Source of the DNA: Candidatus Parcubacteria bacterium
GTDB taxonomy: Bacteria; Patescibacteriota; Saccharimonadia; Saccharimonadales; 2-12-FULL-41-12
Assembly: GCA_019347895.1 (NCBI GenBank)
Contig: JAHWKM010000008.1
Location: forward strand, 1-50,279
Reading direction: 5' to 3'
DNA length: 50,279 bases
Part shown: positions 24,360 through 30,818 of the stretch, one piece after another
Layout: each line of letters begins with the position of its first letter
Position numbering within the stretch: the first letter of the stretch is position 1
The notes under the pieces: model-generated
What the model saw: only the letters and a program-made list of their open reading frames with translations
What the model was told of the DNA's origin: nothing
Database searches by the model: none
Translations under genes and position numbers: made by a program

Positions 24360-25178
24360 TTATAGAACGAGCGAATCAAGTCCAACCCAGACGTATTCCC
24401 AAGATTCAGGCTCCGGTCCTTGTAGTTTGGTTCCTTCGGGGTAGCTCGGTATCCAGCCATATTGTTTGGCATTTTGGTAGTTATTTTTGTTAAGCCATTC
24501 AAAGCATACGGAGTTTTCAAATTTTATTGCCGGCTGGTTATCGCAGACTAAATCTATAGTGTAGCCGCTATGGTGTCTGGAGTATCCGGGCGGGGCAGTT
24601 TTTTCCAATACGCTGTTAACTTGAGCGTCAGCCAAACCGCTGGCAATAGAATCAGGCGAAATATTGCCAAGCCGACGCAAAAATATAGTTTTTTGATCTT
24701 TTGCAGAACGCAAAGCCTCCGTAATGCTTAGATTTATTTTGGATTTTTTAGCGGATAGAAATAGTTTTTGCCAGTCACTGGCAGCCCGTTGCTGTAGCAT
24801 ATTTTTATCGGAAACCTCAACGAAAGCATTGGTAACGGGTGCGCTTCTTAAGCGGTAGCCGCGAGCTTCCGCCAGCTGCCTTATGCGAGCGTCGGCTTTC
24901 GTATTGCCGGTAATAGGGGTACTCTCGTTTATTTGCTCGGCATTAGGGTAGGCGAAGTTATTATACATATCTTTAAATTCATCTGGTGTAAATAATCTCA
25001 ACTTATTGCTTTTTGCTTTGTCTGTTTTAAGTACGTTGTTTTGAGGCTTTGATGAGTCATTATTAGCCGGGGCGTTTAGCTTTTGATTGCCTATAAATAA
25101 AAAAACCAGTCCGAGCAACAAAACAAACACTAAGATAATTAGATATTTTGTAAATTTTTTTTTGGATTTCGCGGTCAT
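24360..25178 (-). CDS. membrane-anchored M15 (VanY/LdcB-like) carboxypeptidase
   Basis: A 272-residue peptidoglycan peptidase that would trim D-Ala or similar termini outside the membrane. One N-terminal membrane anchor (about 11-30) follows a Lys-rich cytoplasmic start. The catalytic domain runs from about 145 and shows SRHHSGYTIDL, with the expected zinc ligands His202 and Asp209. The third ligand region reads PESWEYVW instead of the usual E-P-W-H, so the His is replaced by Glu261. The SITEALRSAKDQ helix and the C-terminal length fit the family. It may use an altered metal site or be inactive. Confidence 0.85.
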   Translation of the reverse strand: MTAKSKKKFTKYLIILVFVLLLGLVFLFIGNQKLNAPANNDSSKPQNNVLKTDKAKSNKLRLFTPDEFKDMYNNFAYPNAEQINESTPITGNTKADARIRQLAEARGYRLRSAPVTNAFVEVSDKNMLQQRAASDWQKLFLSAKKSKINLSITEALRSAKDQKTIFLRRLGNISPDSIASGLADAQVNSVLEKTAPPGYSRHHSGYTIDLVCDNQPAIKFENSVCFEWLNKNNYQNAKQYGWIPSYPEGTKLQGPEPESWEYVWVGLDSLVL

Positions 25179-25348
25179 TTTATCCTCAATCTACGCCTCG
25201 CAGAAGTTTATGGATATATCCCTTATGTTATCAAATTCTAACAGGCTTTAGCTAATTGTGGAAAACCTAACAGCAAATTTACATTTTTAACATTAAACTT
25301 CTATAAATCAAGTTTTTATAGTAAAATAGATGCTGATTCGGAGGATAA

Positions 25349-25870
25349 ATGTATAACCAAAAAGGCAGCAGCTTTGCAGAAGCTAGGAATATTGCGCATA
25401 CATTACTTGGCAGCATATCAAAGAAGACTTTTTTTGTAACCTTCAATTTAGCCGCTGCGACCATATTAGCTGCCGCTGCCATCGCCAGCAGTGGAAAATC
25501 CGAATCAACCACAGCAGCGGAAGGCTCAGCCTCAAGCAGACAAACTGAATTAAAAGAGAAAATTGATATGGATATAGACAGTTCAAAACAACCTACTCTA
25601 TCTAAAATTAGTTCAAAAATTAAACAACCAAGCTCCTCAAATGCAGAGACTGAAGTAAATATAAACGGGCAATCCGTACCAATAAAGAAAAACGGCGTGA
25701 CCCAAAAGACAATTAGGTCCGCCGATGGAGAAACATTTCTAAGGGTTGAAAGCTATTCCAGTTCAAACGGCTCATCGACTAATTTATCCATGAACAGTTC
25801 CACGTCAAACTCAAATTCCAGCGGCAGCGCGAACTCATATTCGCATTCTTCCGTGTCAAGCAGCTGGTAG
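25349..25870 (+). CDS. small membrane/secreted protein with Ser/Asn-rich tail
   Basis: A 173-residue protein, not a family I recognise. One hydrophobic segment at about 28-47 (FFVTFNLAAATILAAAAI) acts as anchor or uncleaved signal. A polar region includes a short beta-like stretch (ETEVNINGQSVPIKKNGV then RSADGETFLRVESY). The last 40 residues are almost all Ser, Asn, Thr and Gly, ending SSVSSSW. The shape suggests a surface-exposed protein, perhaps glycosylated or adhesive. The ATG at 25349 has a strong GGAGG 5 bases upstream, rare in this window. Confidence 0.75.
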   Translation: MYNQKGSSFAEARNIAHTLLGSISKKTFFVTFNLAAATILAAAAIASSGKSESTTAAEGSASSRQTELKEKIDMDIDSSKQPTLSKISSKIKQPSSSNAETEVNINGQSVPIKKNGVTQKTIRSADGETFLRVESYSSSNGSSTNLSMNSSTSNSNSSGSANSYSHSSVSSSW

Positions 25871-26072
25871 CCAGACAGTTAACGGGCGGCAAGAAGCCGC
25901 CAATAACTAAAGACGGGGCACTTGTTTTAATTTCGAAATATAAGCGTATTGCTAATAAATTGTATTACCTCAATTGAAGCCAGCAGAGGTTACTGTTAGT
26001 ATTACTGATGTTGTTTTTATACGGTGCAAAACCTACCCTGAAAAATCTTTAACAAGCTATAATAAGTAAATT
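25871..26072. other. non-coding gap before repeat copy A
   Basis: No gene seen. It holds a GC hairpin GGCGGC-AAGAA-GCCGCC (25885-25901) without a T-run, then AT-rich sequence, and the TATAAT box at 26058-26063 near its end. Confidence 0.5.
26058..26063 (+). promoter_or_regulatory. TATAAT box placing a start at repeat copy A
   Basis: Perfect TATAAT; a start about 7-9 bases downstream falls on the first bases of repeat copy A (26073). The element and the tRNA-Gln behind it may therefore be one transcript. No good -35 is visible. Confidence 0.45.
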
Positions 26073-26241
26073 CACAACCTACGCACTTGAGTGCCCAGTG
26101 CATTTTCTCGACGAGAAACGGAGCGAGTTGTACAAGTGGTACTACTCGCGAGTATCGCAGACGAAAAATGTAATGGGGGCCAAGAACGACTTGCAAGAAC
26201 AAACTTGGTTTGGTCTGGAAAGGCGTGATGCGTAGGTTTTG
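26073..26241 (+). repeat. structured inverted-terminal element, copy A (full)
   Basis: The ends AACCTACGCA (from 26077) and TGCGTAGGTT (to 26238) are perfect complements. It shares long identical blocks with copy B, including CACTTGAGTGCCCAGTGCAT, and, near its right end, TTGCAAGAACAAACTTGGTT with copy D. Several internal palindromes (TTCTCG-A-CGAGAA, TTGTACAA, TACTCGCGAGTA). It ends 6 bases before tRNA-Gln. No protein coding. Confidence 0.85.
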
Positions 26242-26247
26242 GAGTAT

Positions 26248-26321
26248 TTCGGGATCGTCTAATGGTAGGACACTGGGTTTTGGTCCCAGCAATCTAGGTT
26301 CGAATCCTAGTCCCGAAGCCA
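26248..26321 (+). tRNA. tRNA-Gln (anticodon TTG)
   Basis: A full cloverleaf can be drawn: acceptor TTCGGGA/TCCCGAA, D-arm GTC...GAC with AATGGTAGG, anticodon arm CTGGG-TTTTGGT-CCCAG (anticodon TTG, reading CAA/CAG), and T-arm CTAGG-TTCGAAT-CCTAG. The discriminator is G and CCA is encoded (26319-26321). It lies directly after repeat copy A and directly before a long hairpin. Confidence 0.96.
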
Positions 26322-26378
26322 TTCGACTCACTTCTTTCGCTCATGGCCGTAGGCCCAGTAGAAAGAAGTTAGTCGAAT
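26321..26378 (+). repeat. long hairpin immediately 3' of tRNA-Gln
   Basis: 18-base arms (26321-26338 and 26361-26378) with one mismatch; the loop contains GGCC-GTA-GGCC. The left arm begins on the last base of the tRNA CCA. There is no T-run, so it is not a typical terminator; it may protect or set the 3' end during tRNA processing, or be a repeat. Confidence 0.75.
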
Positions 26379-26418
26379 GTGCTGAGTGAGCGTAGCGAAT
26401 CGAAGTACTTGTTTCTTG

Positions 26419-26424
26419 TATACT
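26419..26424 (+). promoter_or_regulatory. -10 box for a leaderless GIY-YIG transcript
   Basis: TATACT ends 7 bases before the ATG at 26432; no Shine-Dalgarno site lies between. Confidence 0.45.
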
Positions 26425-26431
26425 CTTATTC

Positions 26432-26716
26432 ATGTACTGTGTATATTTTCTGCGAAATTCAGTAAATCGTCTTTATATCGGGCAAACAGACGATCTCCAG
26501 AGAAGACTAATAGACCATCAAAGTAGTCATGGAGCTAAATTTATTAAAGATTATGGTAATTTCAAGCTTGTGTACATGGAGCAATTCGAGACAAGAGCCG
26601 AAGCAATGAAAAGGGAAAACCAACTTAAAAAATGGTCTCGTGCTAAAAAAGAAGCATTGATCATAGGCGACTTTAATCTTTTACAAAAGTTAAGTAGAAG
26701 CCAAAATATCCGTTAA
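26432..26716 (+). CDS. GIY-YIG family nuclease (UPF0213/YhbQ-like)
   Basis: A 94-residue single-domain GIY-YIG protein. The family signature is seen as YCVYFLRNSVNRLYIGQTDD with LQRRLIDHQ, followed by KLVYMEQFETRAEAMKRENQLKKWSRAKK, which contains the catalytic Glu-region of YhbQ-type proteins. These small proteins are structure-specific DNA nucleases of unclear cellular role, and are frequent near mobile or repeat-rich regions. It follows tRNA-Gln and a long hairpin, and appears to have its own leaderless promoter. Confidence 0.9.
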   Translation: MYCVYFLRNSVNRLYIGQTDDLQRRLIDHQSSHGAKFIKDYGNFKLVYMEQFETRAEAMKRENQLKKWSRAKKEALIIGDFNLLQKLSRSQNIR

Positions 26717-26755
26717 ATATATGACATACTAAAAACTGTAAATGTGTATGATAAG

Positions 26756-27766
26756 ATGATGAGGCAAATTTTGAAGCATAAGAAAAAGCTAATTGCCGGC
26801 GGCATTTTAGTAGTACTAGTGCTTGCCGCGTTGGTTTTTATTGTAATTAACAAGCAAGAAGAAACGAAACAGCCGACGCAGAAATATTATTCGCAGCTAA
26901 CAGGCCGAGAAGTAGCCCAAGACGTCTCTGAGCGGCCGATTCTGGGCGTTATGCTGGAAAACTCCAAGGCTGCCCGCCCGCAAACCGGCCTGGACTCGGC
27001 TGGAATTGTTTTTGAAGCCGTAACGGAGGGTGGTATAACCAGATATTTGGCACTTTATCAAGAAAATACCCCTGAAATTATCGGGCCGGTCCGAAGCCTC
27101 CGAACGCATTTCTTAAATTGGCTAATGGGTTTTGACGCGTCCGTAGCCCACGTGGGAGGCAGCGGGGAAGCCTTGCAGCTGGCTGATCAGCGCAACGCCA
27201 AAAGTCTAAGCCAGTTTAAATACGCCGAACCATACTACCGGGACAACAGCCGGGCATCTCCGCATAATATGTACACCCAAACGAGAGATTTGCGCGAATT
27301 GCAAAACGAACTAGATCATCAAACCAGCCAGTTTGCAGAAATTCCGCGTAGGGAGGCCAGCCCGATTAACAATGAACAATCCCAAGATAAGTCGCAGCAA
27401 GCCTCAGAAATCGAAATAAATTTCTCCAGCGCTCTTTACAGGGCGGAATTTCGTTATGATCCTGCCTCAAATTCCTATACTCGCTACCTGAGCGGCGAAC
27501 CCCACATTGATAAAGCTACGGACAAACCTATAACTGTAAAAAACCTGGTAGTTATAAAGGCTAAGGGCTTATCCGCCGGACTCGATGTGATTGGCAGCGG
27601 CGAAGCTCTAATATTCAACGACGGTAAGGTCGAAAAAGTCCGCTGGCAGCAAAACGATTTTCAAAAAAGAATCAAATTTTTTGATGATAATAATAACGAA
27701 GTAGCACTTCTGCGCGGGGACAGCTGGTTCGCCGGCGTAGGCTCTGACCGCCCCGTAAAATTCTAA
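26756..27766 (+). CDS. DUF3048 (YerB-like) membrane-anchored protein
   Basis: A protein of about 336 residues with a Lys-rich start, one N-terminal anchor (LIAGGILVVLVLAALVFIVI) and an extracellular DUF3048 domain (RPILGVMLENSKAARPQTGL, EGGITRYLALYQ, IGPVRSLRTHFLNWLMGFDA, HVGGSGEAL). The C-terminal part (NLVVIKAKGLSAGLDVIGSG, VRWQQNDFQKRIKFFD) is also typical of YerB. The function of the family is unknown; it is cell-envelope located. An in-frame GTG at 26744 lies inside a TATGAT box (26747-26752), so I place the start at ATG 26756 or the adjacent ATG 26759. Confidence 0.9.
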   Translation: MMRQILKHKKKLIAGGILVVLVLAALVFIVINKQEETKQPTQKYYSQLTGREVAQDVSERPILGVMLENSKAARPQTGLDSAGIVFEAVTEGGITRYLALYQENTPEIIGPVRSLRTHFLNWLMGFDASVAHVGGSGEALQLADQRNAKSLSQFKYAEPYYRDNSRASPHNMYTQTRDLRELQNELDHQTSQFAEIPRREASPINNEQSQDKSQQASEIEINFSSALYRAEFRYDPASNSYTRYLSGEPHIDKATDKPITVKNLVVIKAKGLSAGLDVIGSGEALIFNDGKVEKVRWQQNDFQKRIKFFDDNNNEVALLRGDSWFAGVGSDRPVKF

Positions 27767-27853
27767 AGTTAAATTTTATACAGTCTCATATCTTTTATTC
27801 TCTATAATTATAAATGCTCTTTAGCATTAAATTAGTATTAAAAGGAGGGAAAG

Positions 27854-27952
27854 ATGGCAGAAAAGAAAGATTTGGCTGACTACGGTGATGATGCCCGAAA
27901 AGGCTTAAAAGAATCTAGTTTGAAAGCTAAAGGTCAGCCACACGGGAATTAA
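27854..27952 (+). CDS. 32-residue charged small protein
   Basis: An open frame of 32 codons (MAEKKDLADYGDDARKGLKE, then a basic tail ending QPHGN) with the best ribosome site in the region, AAAGGAGGG about 5 bases before the ATG. A clear terminator follows 20 bases later. Composition is charged and helical. The combination of strong site, separate position and own terminator supports expression. No family recognised. Confidence 0.6.
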   Translation: MAEKKDLADYGDDARKGLKESSLKAKGQPHGN

Positions 27953-27972
27953 AAAGGCCCGAGTCGTAAATC

Positions 27973-28007
27973 AATTGCTTGTGTATTTATACATGAGCAA
28001 TTTTTTT
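27973..28007 (+). terminator. intrinsic terminator after the 32-residue gene
   Basis: A 14-bp stem (27973-27986 with 27989-28002, two G-U pairs) followed by a run of T's to 28007. Confidence 0.85.
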
Positions 28008-28027
28008 ATTGTTGAAGTTTAATAATT

Positions 28028-28081
28028 TGCGGTTTCGCCGCCTTATTTATTCGAGCTTTGACGAAACCGCATAAAATATGC
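28028..28081. repeat. inverted repeat TGCGGTTTCG / CGAAACCGCA
   Basis: Perfect 10-bp arms (28028-28037, 28072-28081) around a 34-base spacer, in the convergent gap between the small gene and the Rpf-like gene. It may reinforce termination or be a binding site. Confidence 0.6.
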
Positions 28082-28083
28082 TA

Positions 28084-28119
28084 GGTCTTTAGATAAATAA
28101 TAATAATTATCTAAGACCA
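28084..28119 (-). terminator. hairpin at the 3' end of the Rpf-like gene
   Basis: GGTCTT-AGATAA arms with a one-base bulge. One arm is the last codons of the gene itself, so the hairpin forms right across the stop codon. A weak T-rich stretch follows on the minus strand. Confidence 0.5.
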
Positions 28120-28742
28120 AGTTTGGCACTGCAGGCAGGCCACTGGCCCCATCCGCTGCGCTGTTGCAAGATCTTGCCTCGTTTGATTTGTTCAGCTTTG
28201 CTGGCATTGTGCGGTGAACCGCTGCCACCTACAGAATTCCAGGTTGCTTGGGTAAACTGCAATCCCCCGGAATAACCATTGCCGGTGTTAGTACTCCAAT
28301 TGCCGCCTGATTCACAGGCTGCTAAACGATCCCATACTCCACCGTTGTAGCTTGAGCTGGCACTTGAACCAGAAACCGGACGCGAAACCGAATTCGAGCT
28401 TGCCGATACTTTATTTGCGGATGTACTAGCAGATGTATTAGACGAGTAATTAGCGCTTGGGGATTGCGCCTGGACAGCTACGGTTCGCCTGGCTAATTCC
28501 TCGCTTGGATGCGGTATGCGGATTTTTTCGCCGGCATAAATCAAATCCGGATGCTTAATTTTTTTATTAGCGTCAAACAATCTAGGATAAGTCGTGTCGT
28601 GCTTTTGGGCAATTTTTTCTAACGTATCGCCGCGCTTGATTGTTAGCGTTTTATCTTTTTTATTTTCTTGAGCAGAAGCATTATCTGTCATAAAAATTAG
28701 GGCGGAAAATAATATCCCCGCACATATAGCAAATTTTCGCAT
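28107..28742 (-). CDS. secreted LysM and Rpf/transglycosylase-like protein
   Basis: A 211-residue exported cell-wall enzyme. A signal peptide at 1-25 (cut after NASAQ) is followed by a LysM peptidoglycan-binding domain (about 32-78, LTIKRGDTLEKIAQKHDTTY) and a Ser-rich linker (about 94-134). A C-terminal resuscitation-promoting-factor type domain spans 136-211: GVWDRLAACESGGNW with catalytic Glu144, GYSGGLQFTQATWNSVGG and GWGQWPAC. Cys143 and Cys204 match the family disulfide. Rpf domains cleave peptidoglycan glycan strands and are best known from Actinobacteria. The ATG at 28742 has GGAGG 5 bases upstream; an earlier in-frame start is discarded because it would bury the signal peptide. Confidence 0.93.
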   Translation of the reverse strand: MRKFAICAGILFSALIFMTDNASAQENKKDKTLTIKRGDTLEKIAQKHDTTYPRLFDANKKIKHPDLIYAGEKIRIPHPSEELARRTVAVQAQSPSANYSSNTSASTSANKVSASSNSVSRPVSGSSASSSYNGGVWDRLAACESGGNWSTNTGNGYSGGLQFTQATWNSVGGSGSPHNASKAEQIKRGKILQQRSGWGQWPACSAKLGLR

Positions 28743-28924
28743 TTGTCCTCCCGTTTCCAACCTAAAGCACACCTAGTAATTAGGTTTGTGCCGAGCCTTG
28801 ATTATTATTAGTTATGTGACATATTTTTTTGTAAGGTAACTCTGATAGGCTTGGATTTCGCGTCTTTTTACCCTACGGAAAAGACACAGATTTCCTATGC
28901 TACTATGTCAGAAACATAAGTCAA
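28743..28924 (-). promoter_or_regulatory. promoter and long leader of the Rpf-like gene
   Basis: On the minus strand, TTGACT (28919-28924) and TAGCAT (28897-28902) are 16 bases apart. The implied leader is about 145 bases long, unusually long for this genome. It contains a hairpin (28862-28868 with 28879-28885) and CCTAATTACTAGG-like palindromic sequence nearer the gene. I do not recognise a known riboswitch. Confidence 0.35.
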
Positions 28925-29045
28925 GCATTTACGGATAAATTAAACATCTTAATTTAGTTGTAATTTTATCTTCAAGAGCTAATTAGCTCTAAGATATTGA
29001 TTTTTCGGTCGCCATGAAAAATTTTAAGCTTGCGCCCCGGAGTCT

Positions 29046-29054
29046 TGCTATTAT
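29046..29054 (+). promoter_or_regulatory. extended -10 for a leaderless transcript
   Basis: TG, one base, TATTAT (29049-29054), ending 6 bases before the GTG start at 29061. Confidence 0.45.
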
Positions 29055-29060
29055 TAAAAG

Positions 29061-29342
29061 GTGTATGATATTGAAGTAGTACAAATTGACCAGGTTGACC
29101 GCCAAGATGACAGCAAGCTTAATTTTGAGGTTAATATTAATGGTTACAGCTACAGCGCGGGGATTTCGCGAGATTATTATCATAAACTGTCCAAAGGGAA
29201 AATTACTCCCCGGGAACTAGTAAAAAGATCATTTGAATTCCTGCTGAAAAGGGAAAGCCCGAAATCCATCCTTAAAAAATTCGATTTGTCGGTAATTAAT
29301 AAATATTTTCCCGAATACGAAGACGAAATCATCGTAAAATAG
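29061..29342 (+). CDS. conserved-looking hypothetical protein
   Basis: A 93-residue soluble protein: an N-terminal beta region (YDIEVVQIDQVDR, LNFEVNINGYSYSAGIS), then a helical part (ITPRELVKRSFEFLLKRE) and an acidic end. No family recognised. It starts with GTG close behind an extended -10 box. It is 28 bases upstream of the DUF3467-like gene and probably shares its transcript. Confidence 0.7.
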   Translation: MYDIEVVQIDQVDRQDDSKLNFEVNINGYSYSAGISRDYYHKLSKGKITPRELVKRSFEFLLKRESPKSILKKFDLSVINKYFPEYEDEIIVK

Positions 29343-29370
29343 TTAAAATAATAATGAAATGGAGTAGCAT

Positions 29371-29613
29371 ATGCCAGAAAAAGATGAGAAGCAACAACAG
29401 ATTAATTTTTCATTGGATGCTAATAAAACGCCGGTTTTATACGCTGACGGTTATCTAATCGGATCCAACCAACATGTCGTTACGCTTAATTTTGCCCAAG
29501 CCATGCCAGAACCAAGCCAGCAAAATATCGTAACGCGCGTCGCACTGACAAAAGAACAAGCCAAAGAATTTTTAAACAATCTTAAAGATCATATAGAAAA
29601 ATTCGAAGTTTAA
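29371..29613 (+). CDS. DUF3467-like protein
   Basis: An 80-residue protein with the pattern of DUF3467. It shows YADGYLIGSNQHVVTLNFAQ, then a Pro-rich turn (MPEPSQQ), VTRVALTKEQAKEFLNNLKD and a terminal helix ending EKFEV. Members are small proteins of unknown function in bacteria and archaea. GGAG lies about 9 bases before the ATG at 29371. Confidence 0.7.
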   Translation: MPEKDEKQQQINFSLDANKTPVLYADGYLIGSNQHVVTLNFAQAMPEPSQQNIVTRVALTKEQAKEFLNNLKDHIEKFEV

Positions 29614-29695
29614 AATTCCATTTACGGGACCCACGCTTACAAGCATTGTGACATTTATTACTGCGGTTCTTACGGCGCGCATTAATAATAGGCAG

Positions 29696-29723
29696 CATAA
29701 GTCGGGGTAAGGCCAGACTTATG
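29696..29723 (+). repeat. hairpin CATAAGTC / GACTTATG
   Basis: Perfect 8-bp arms with a 12-base loop in the gap 29614-29767. No T-run. It may be part of the leader of the next small gene. Confidence 0.45.
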
Positions 29724-29767
29724 GGAGCGGATAAGCAAATATTAGTTTATTTAGTGGGGGTACACAT

Positions 29768-29923
29768 ATGAAAAAGGTTCATGTAATAAATACACCTGTA
29801 AGAGTCGACGAATTATATCTTTACGACCCCGACGAAACCGGCATAACAGACTGGGACGACCATAGAGCTGAAGCGCTTCATATACGTAAATTGCGGGAAT
29901 TTAAGAAATCTGCCAAAGGTTGA
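29768..29923 (+). CDS. 51-residue small protein
   Basis: An open frame from ATG 29768 to TGA 29921-29923. The sequence begins MKKVHVINTPVRVDELYLYD, continues with an acidic part (DPDETGITDWDDHRAEA) and ends in a basic helix (IRKLREFKKSAKG). The ordered beta-then-helix layout and a GGGGG tract about 9 bases upstream favour a real gene. No family recognised. The phosphoribosyltransferase gene follows 39 bases later. Confidence 0.55.
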   Translation: MKKVHVINTPVRVDELYLYDPDETGITDWDDHRAEALHIRKLREFKKSAKG

Positions 29924-29962
29924 AAACCGTTCCTATATTGCGGCTTTAGTGGGAGGAAGTAA

Positions 29963-30619
29963 ATGTTTAAAGATAGAATTGAGGCGGGAAAACAGCTGGC
30001 TGCCAATCTTAAGCATTATCAGAAAGAAGATCCTGTAGTACTGGCCTTGCCAAGAGGCGGAGTTATACCGGGCAAAGTTGTAGCTGAAGAGCTAGAAGCT
30101 CCGCTGGGTCTTATGCTGGTCCGTAAAATTACTCATCCATTTCATCCGGAATATGCTATTGGTGCTGTGGTTGACCGCGAAAAAGCAATTTATAATCAAG
30201 CGCACGCAGCTTTCGTAAGCCCTAAGTGGCTGGAGAAATCCGAGGCAAGCGCACGTAAGCTTATGGAGTATCGCCGCGAGCTTTATTACGGCACCGATTA
30301 TCTTCCTCCGGATACGGAAGGCAAAACCATTATCATAGTAGATGACGGAATAGCGACAGGCCTTACTATGAAAGCAGCTGTTTTAGCTATGCGTGAAAAG
30401 CATCCGGAGCAAATAGTTGTGGCTGCACCCGTGGCTTCAAGCGAAAGTGTTGCGGCGCTGGAAGCAATAGCCGATGAAGTAGCCGTGCTATACGATCCGG
30501 CGCATTTTAAAGGCGCGGTTGGAGCCCATTATCTTATATTTAATCAAGTTGGCGATGAAGAAGTCCGAAAGATTGTCCTTGAAGAAGCTCGCGAATTTCG
30601 TAATATGGCAATGCGATAA
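29963..30619 (+). CDS. phosphoribosyltransferase-domain protein
   Basis: A 218-residue type I phosphoribosyltransferase-fold protein. VLALPRGGVIPGKVVAEEL near the N-terminus and the PRPP-binding motif TIIIVDDGIATGLTMKAA are both visible, with the usual IVVAAPVAS strand after it. This subgroup (often found alone or fused to a dienelactone-hydrolase domain) has no settled substrate. Nearby purine genes are 3 kb away and not linked in transcription. GGGAGGAAG precedes the ATG. Confidence 0.88.
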   Translation: MFKDRIEAGKQLAANLKHYQKEDPVVLALPRGGVIPGKVVAEELEAPLGLMLVRKITHPFHPEYAIGAVVDREKAIYNQAHAAFVSPKWLEKSEASARKLMEYRRELYYGTDYLPPDTEGKTIIIVDDGIATGLTMKAAVLAMREKHPEQIVVAAPVASSESVAALEAIADEVAVLYDPAHFKGAVGAHYLIFNQVGDEEVRKIVLEEAREFRNMAMR

Positions 30620-30649
30620 ATTAATATATAAAAATCTTGTGGATAAGTT

Positions 30650-30678
30650 TTGACAATTCAAATTATTAGGAAGATAAT
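30650..30678 (+). promoter_or_regulatory. strong promoter of the candidate small RNA
   Basis: A perfect TTGACA (30650-30655), a 17-base spacer and GATAAT (30673-30678). The predicted start (about 30684-30686) falls on the first bases of hairpin 1. It is the best -35 in the window. Confidence 0.8.
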
Positions 30679-30683
30679 TATAA

Positions 30684-30768
30684 GGTCATCGTGAGGTGAC
30701 CATTCGCCTAAAAACGAATGCGGGAGTGCTAAGGCACTCCCTGAAGCCCCGAAAGGGGCTTCTTTTTT
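30684..30768 (+). ncRNA. candidate small RNA made of four hairpins with own promoter and terminator
   Basis: Four stem-loops follow with almost no spacer. HP1 30684-30701 is a 7-bp stem with a GTGA loop. HP2 is about 30702-30719 (ATTCG/CGAAT). HP3 30722-30741 is a perfect 8-bp stem with a TAAG loop. HP4 30743-30762 is a perfect 8-bp stem with a GAAA loop, followed by six T's (30763-30768), a textbook terminator. With the promoter at 30650-30678 this would give an RNA of about 85 bases. It could also be a terminated leader of the Ala/Gly-rich gene at 30819. No known family recognised. Confidence 0.75.
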
Positions 30769-30818
30769 ATAATGCTTATGTGATATCTTGTTGTATATAC
30801 ATAAATAGGAGTTATACG

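Noticed and set aside
28743-28924. Cyclic-dinucleotide riboswitch in the leader of the Rpf-like gene
   Set aside because: Rpf genes in Actinobacteria can have c-di-AMP riboswitches, and GACGCGAAATCC faintly recalls a c-di-GMP motif, but the conserved cores of those classes could not be drawn here.
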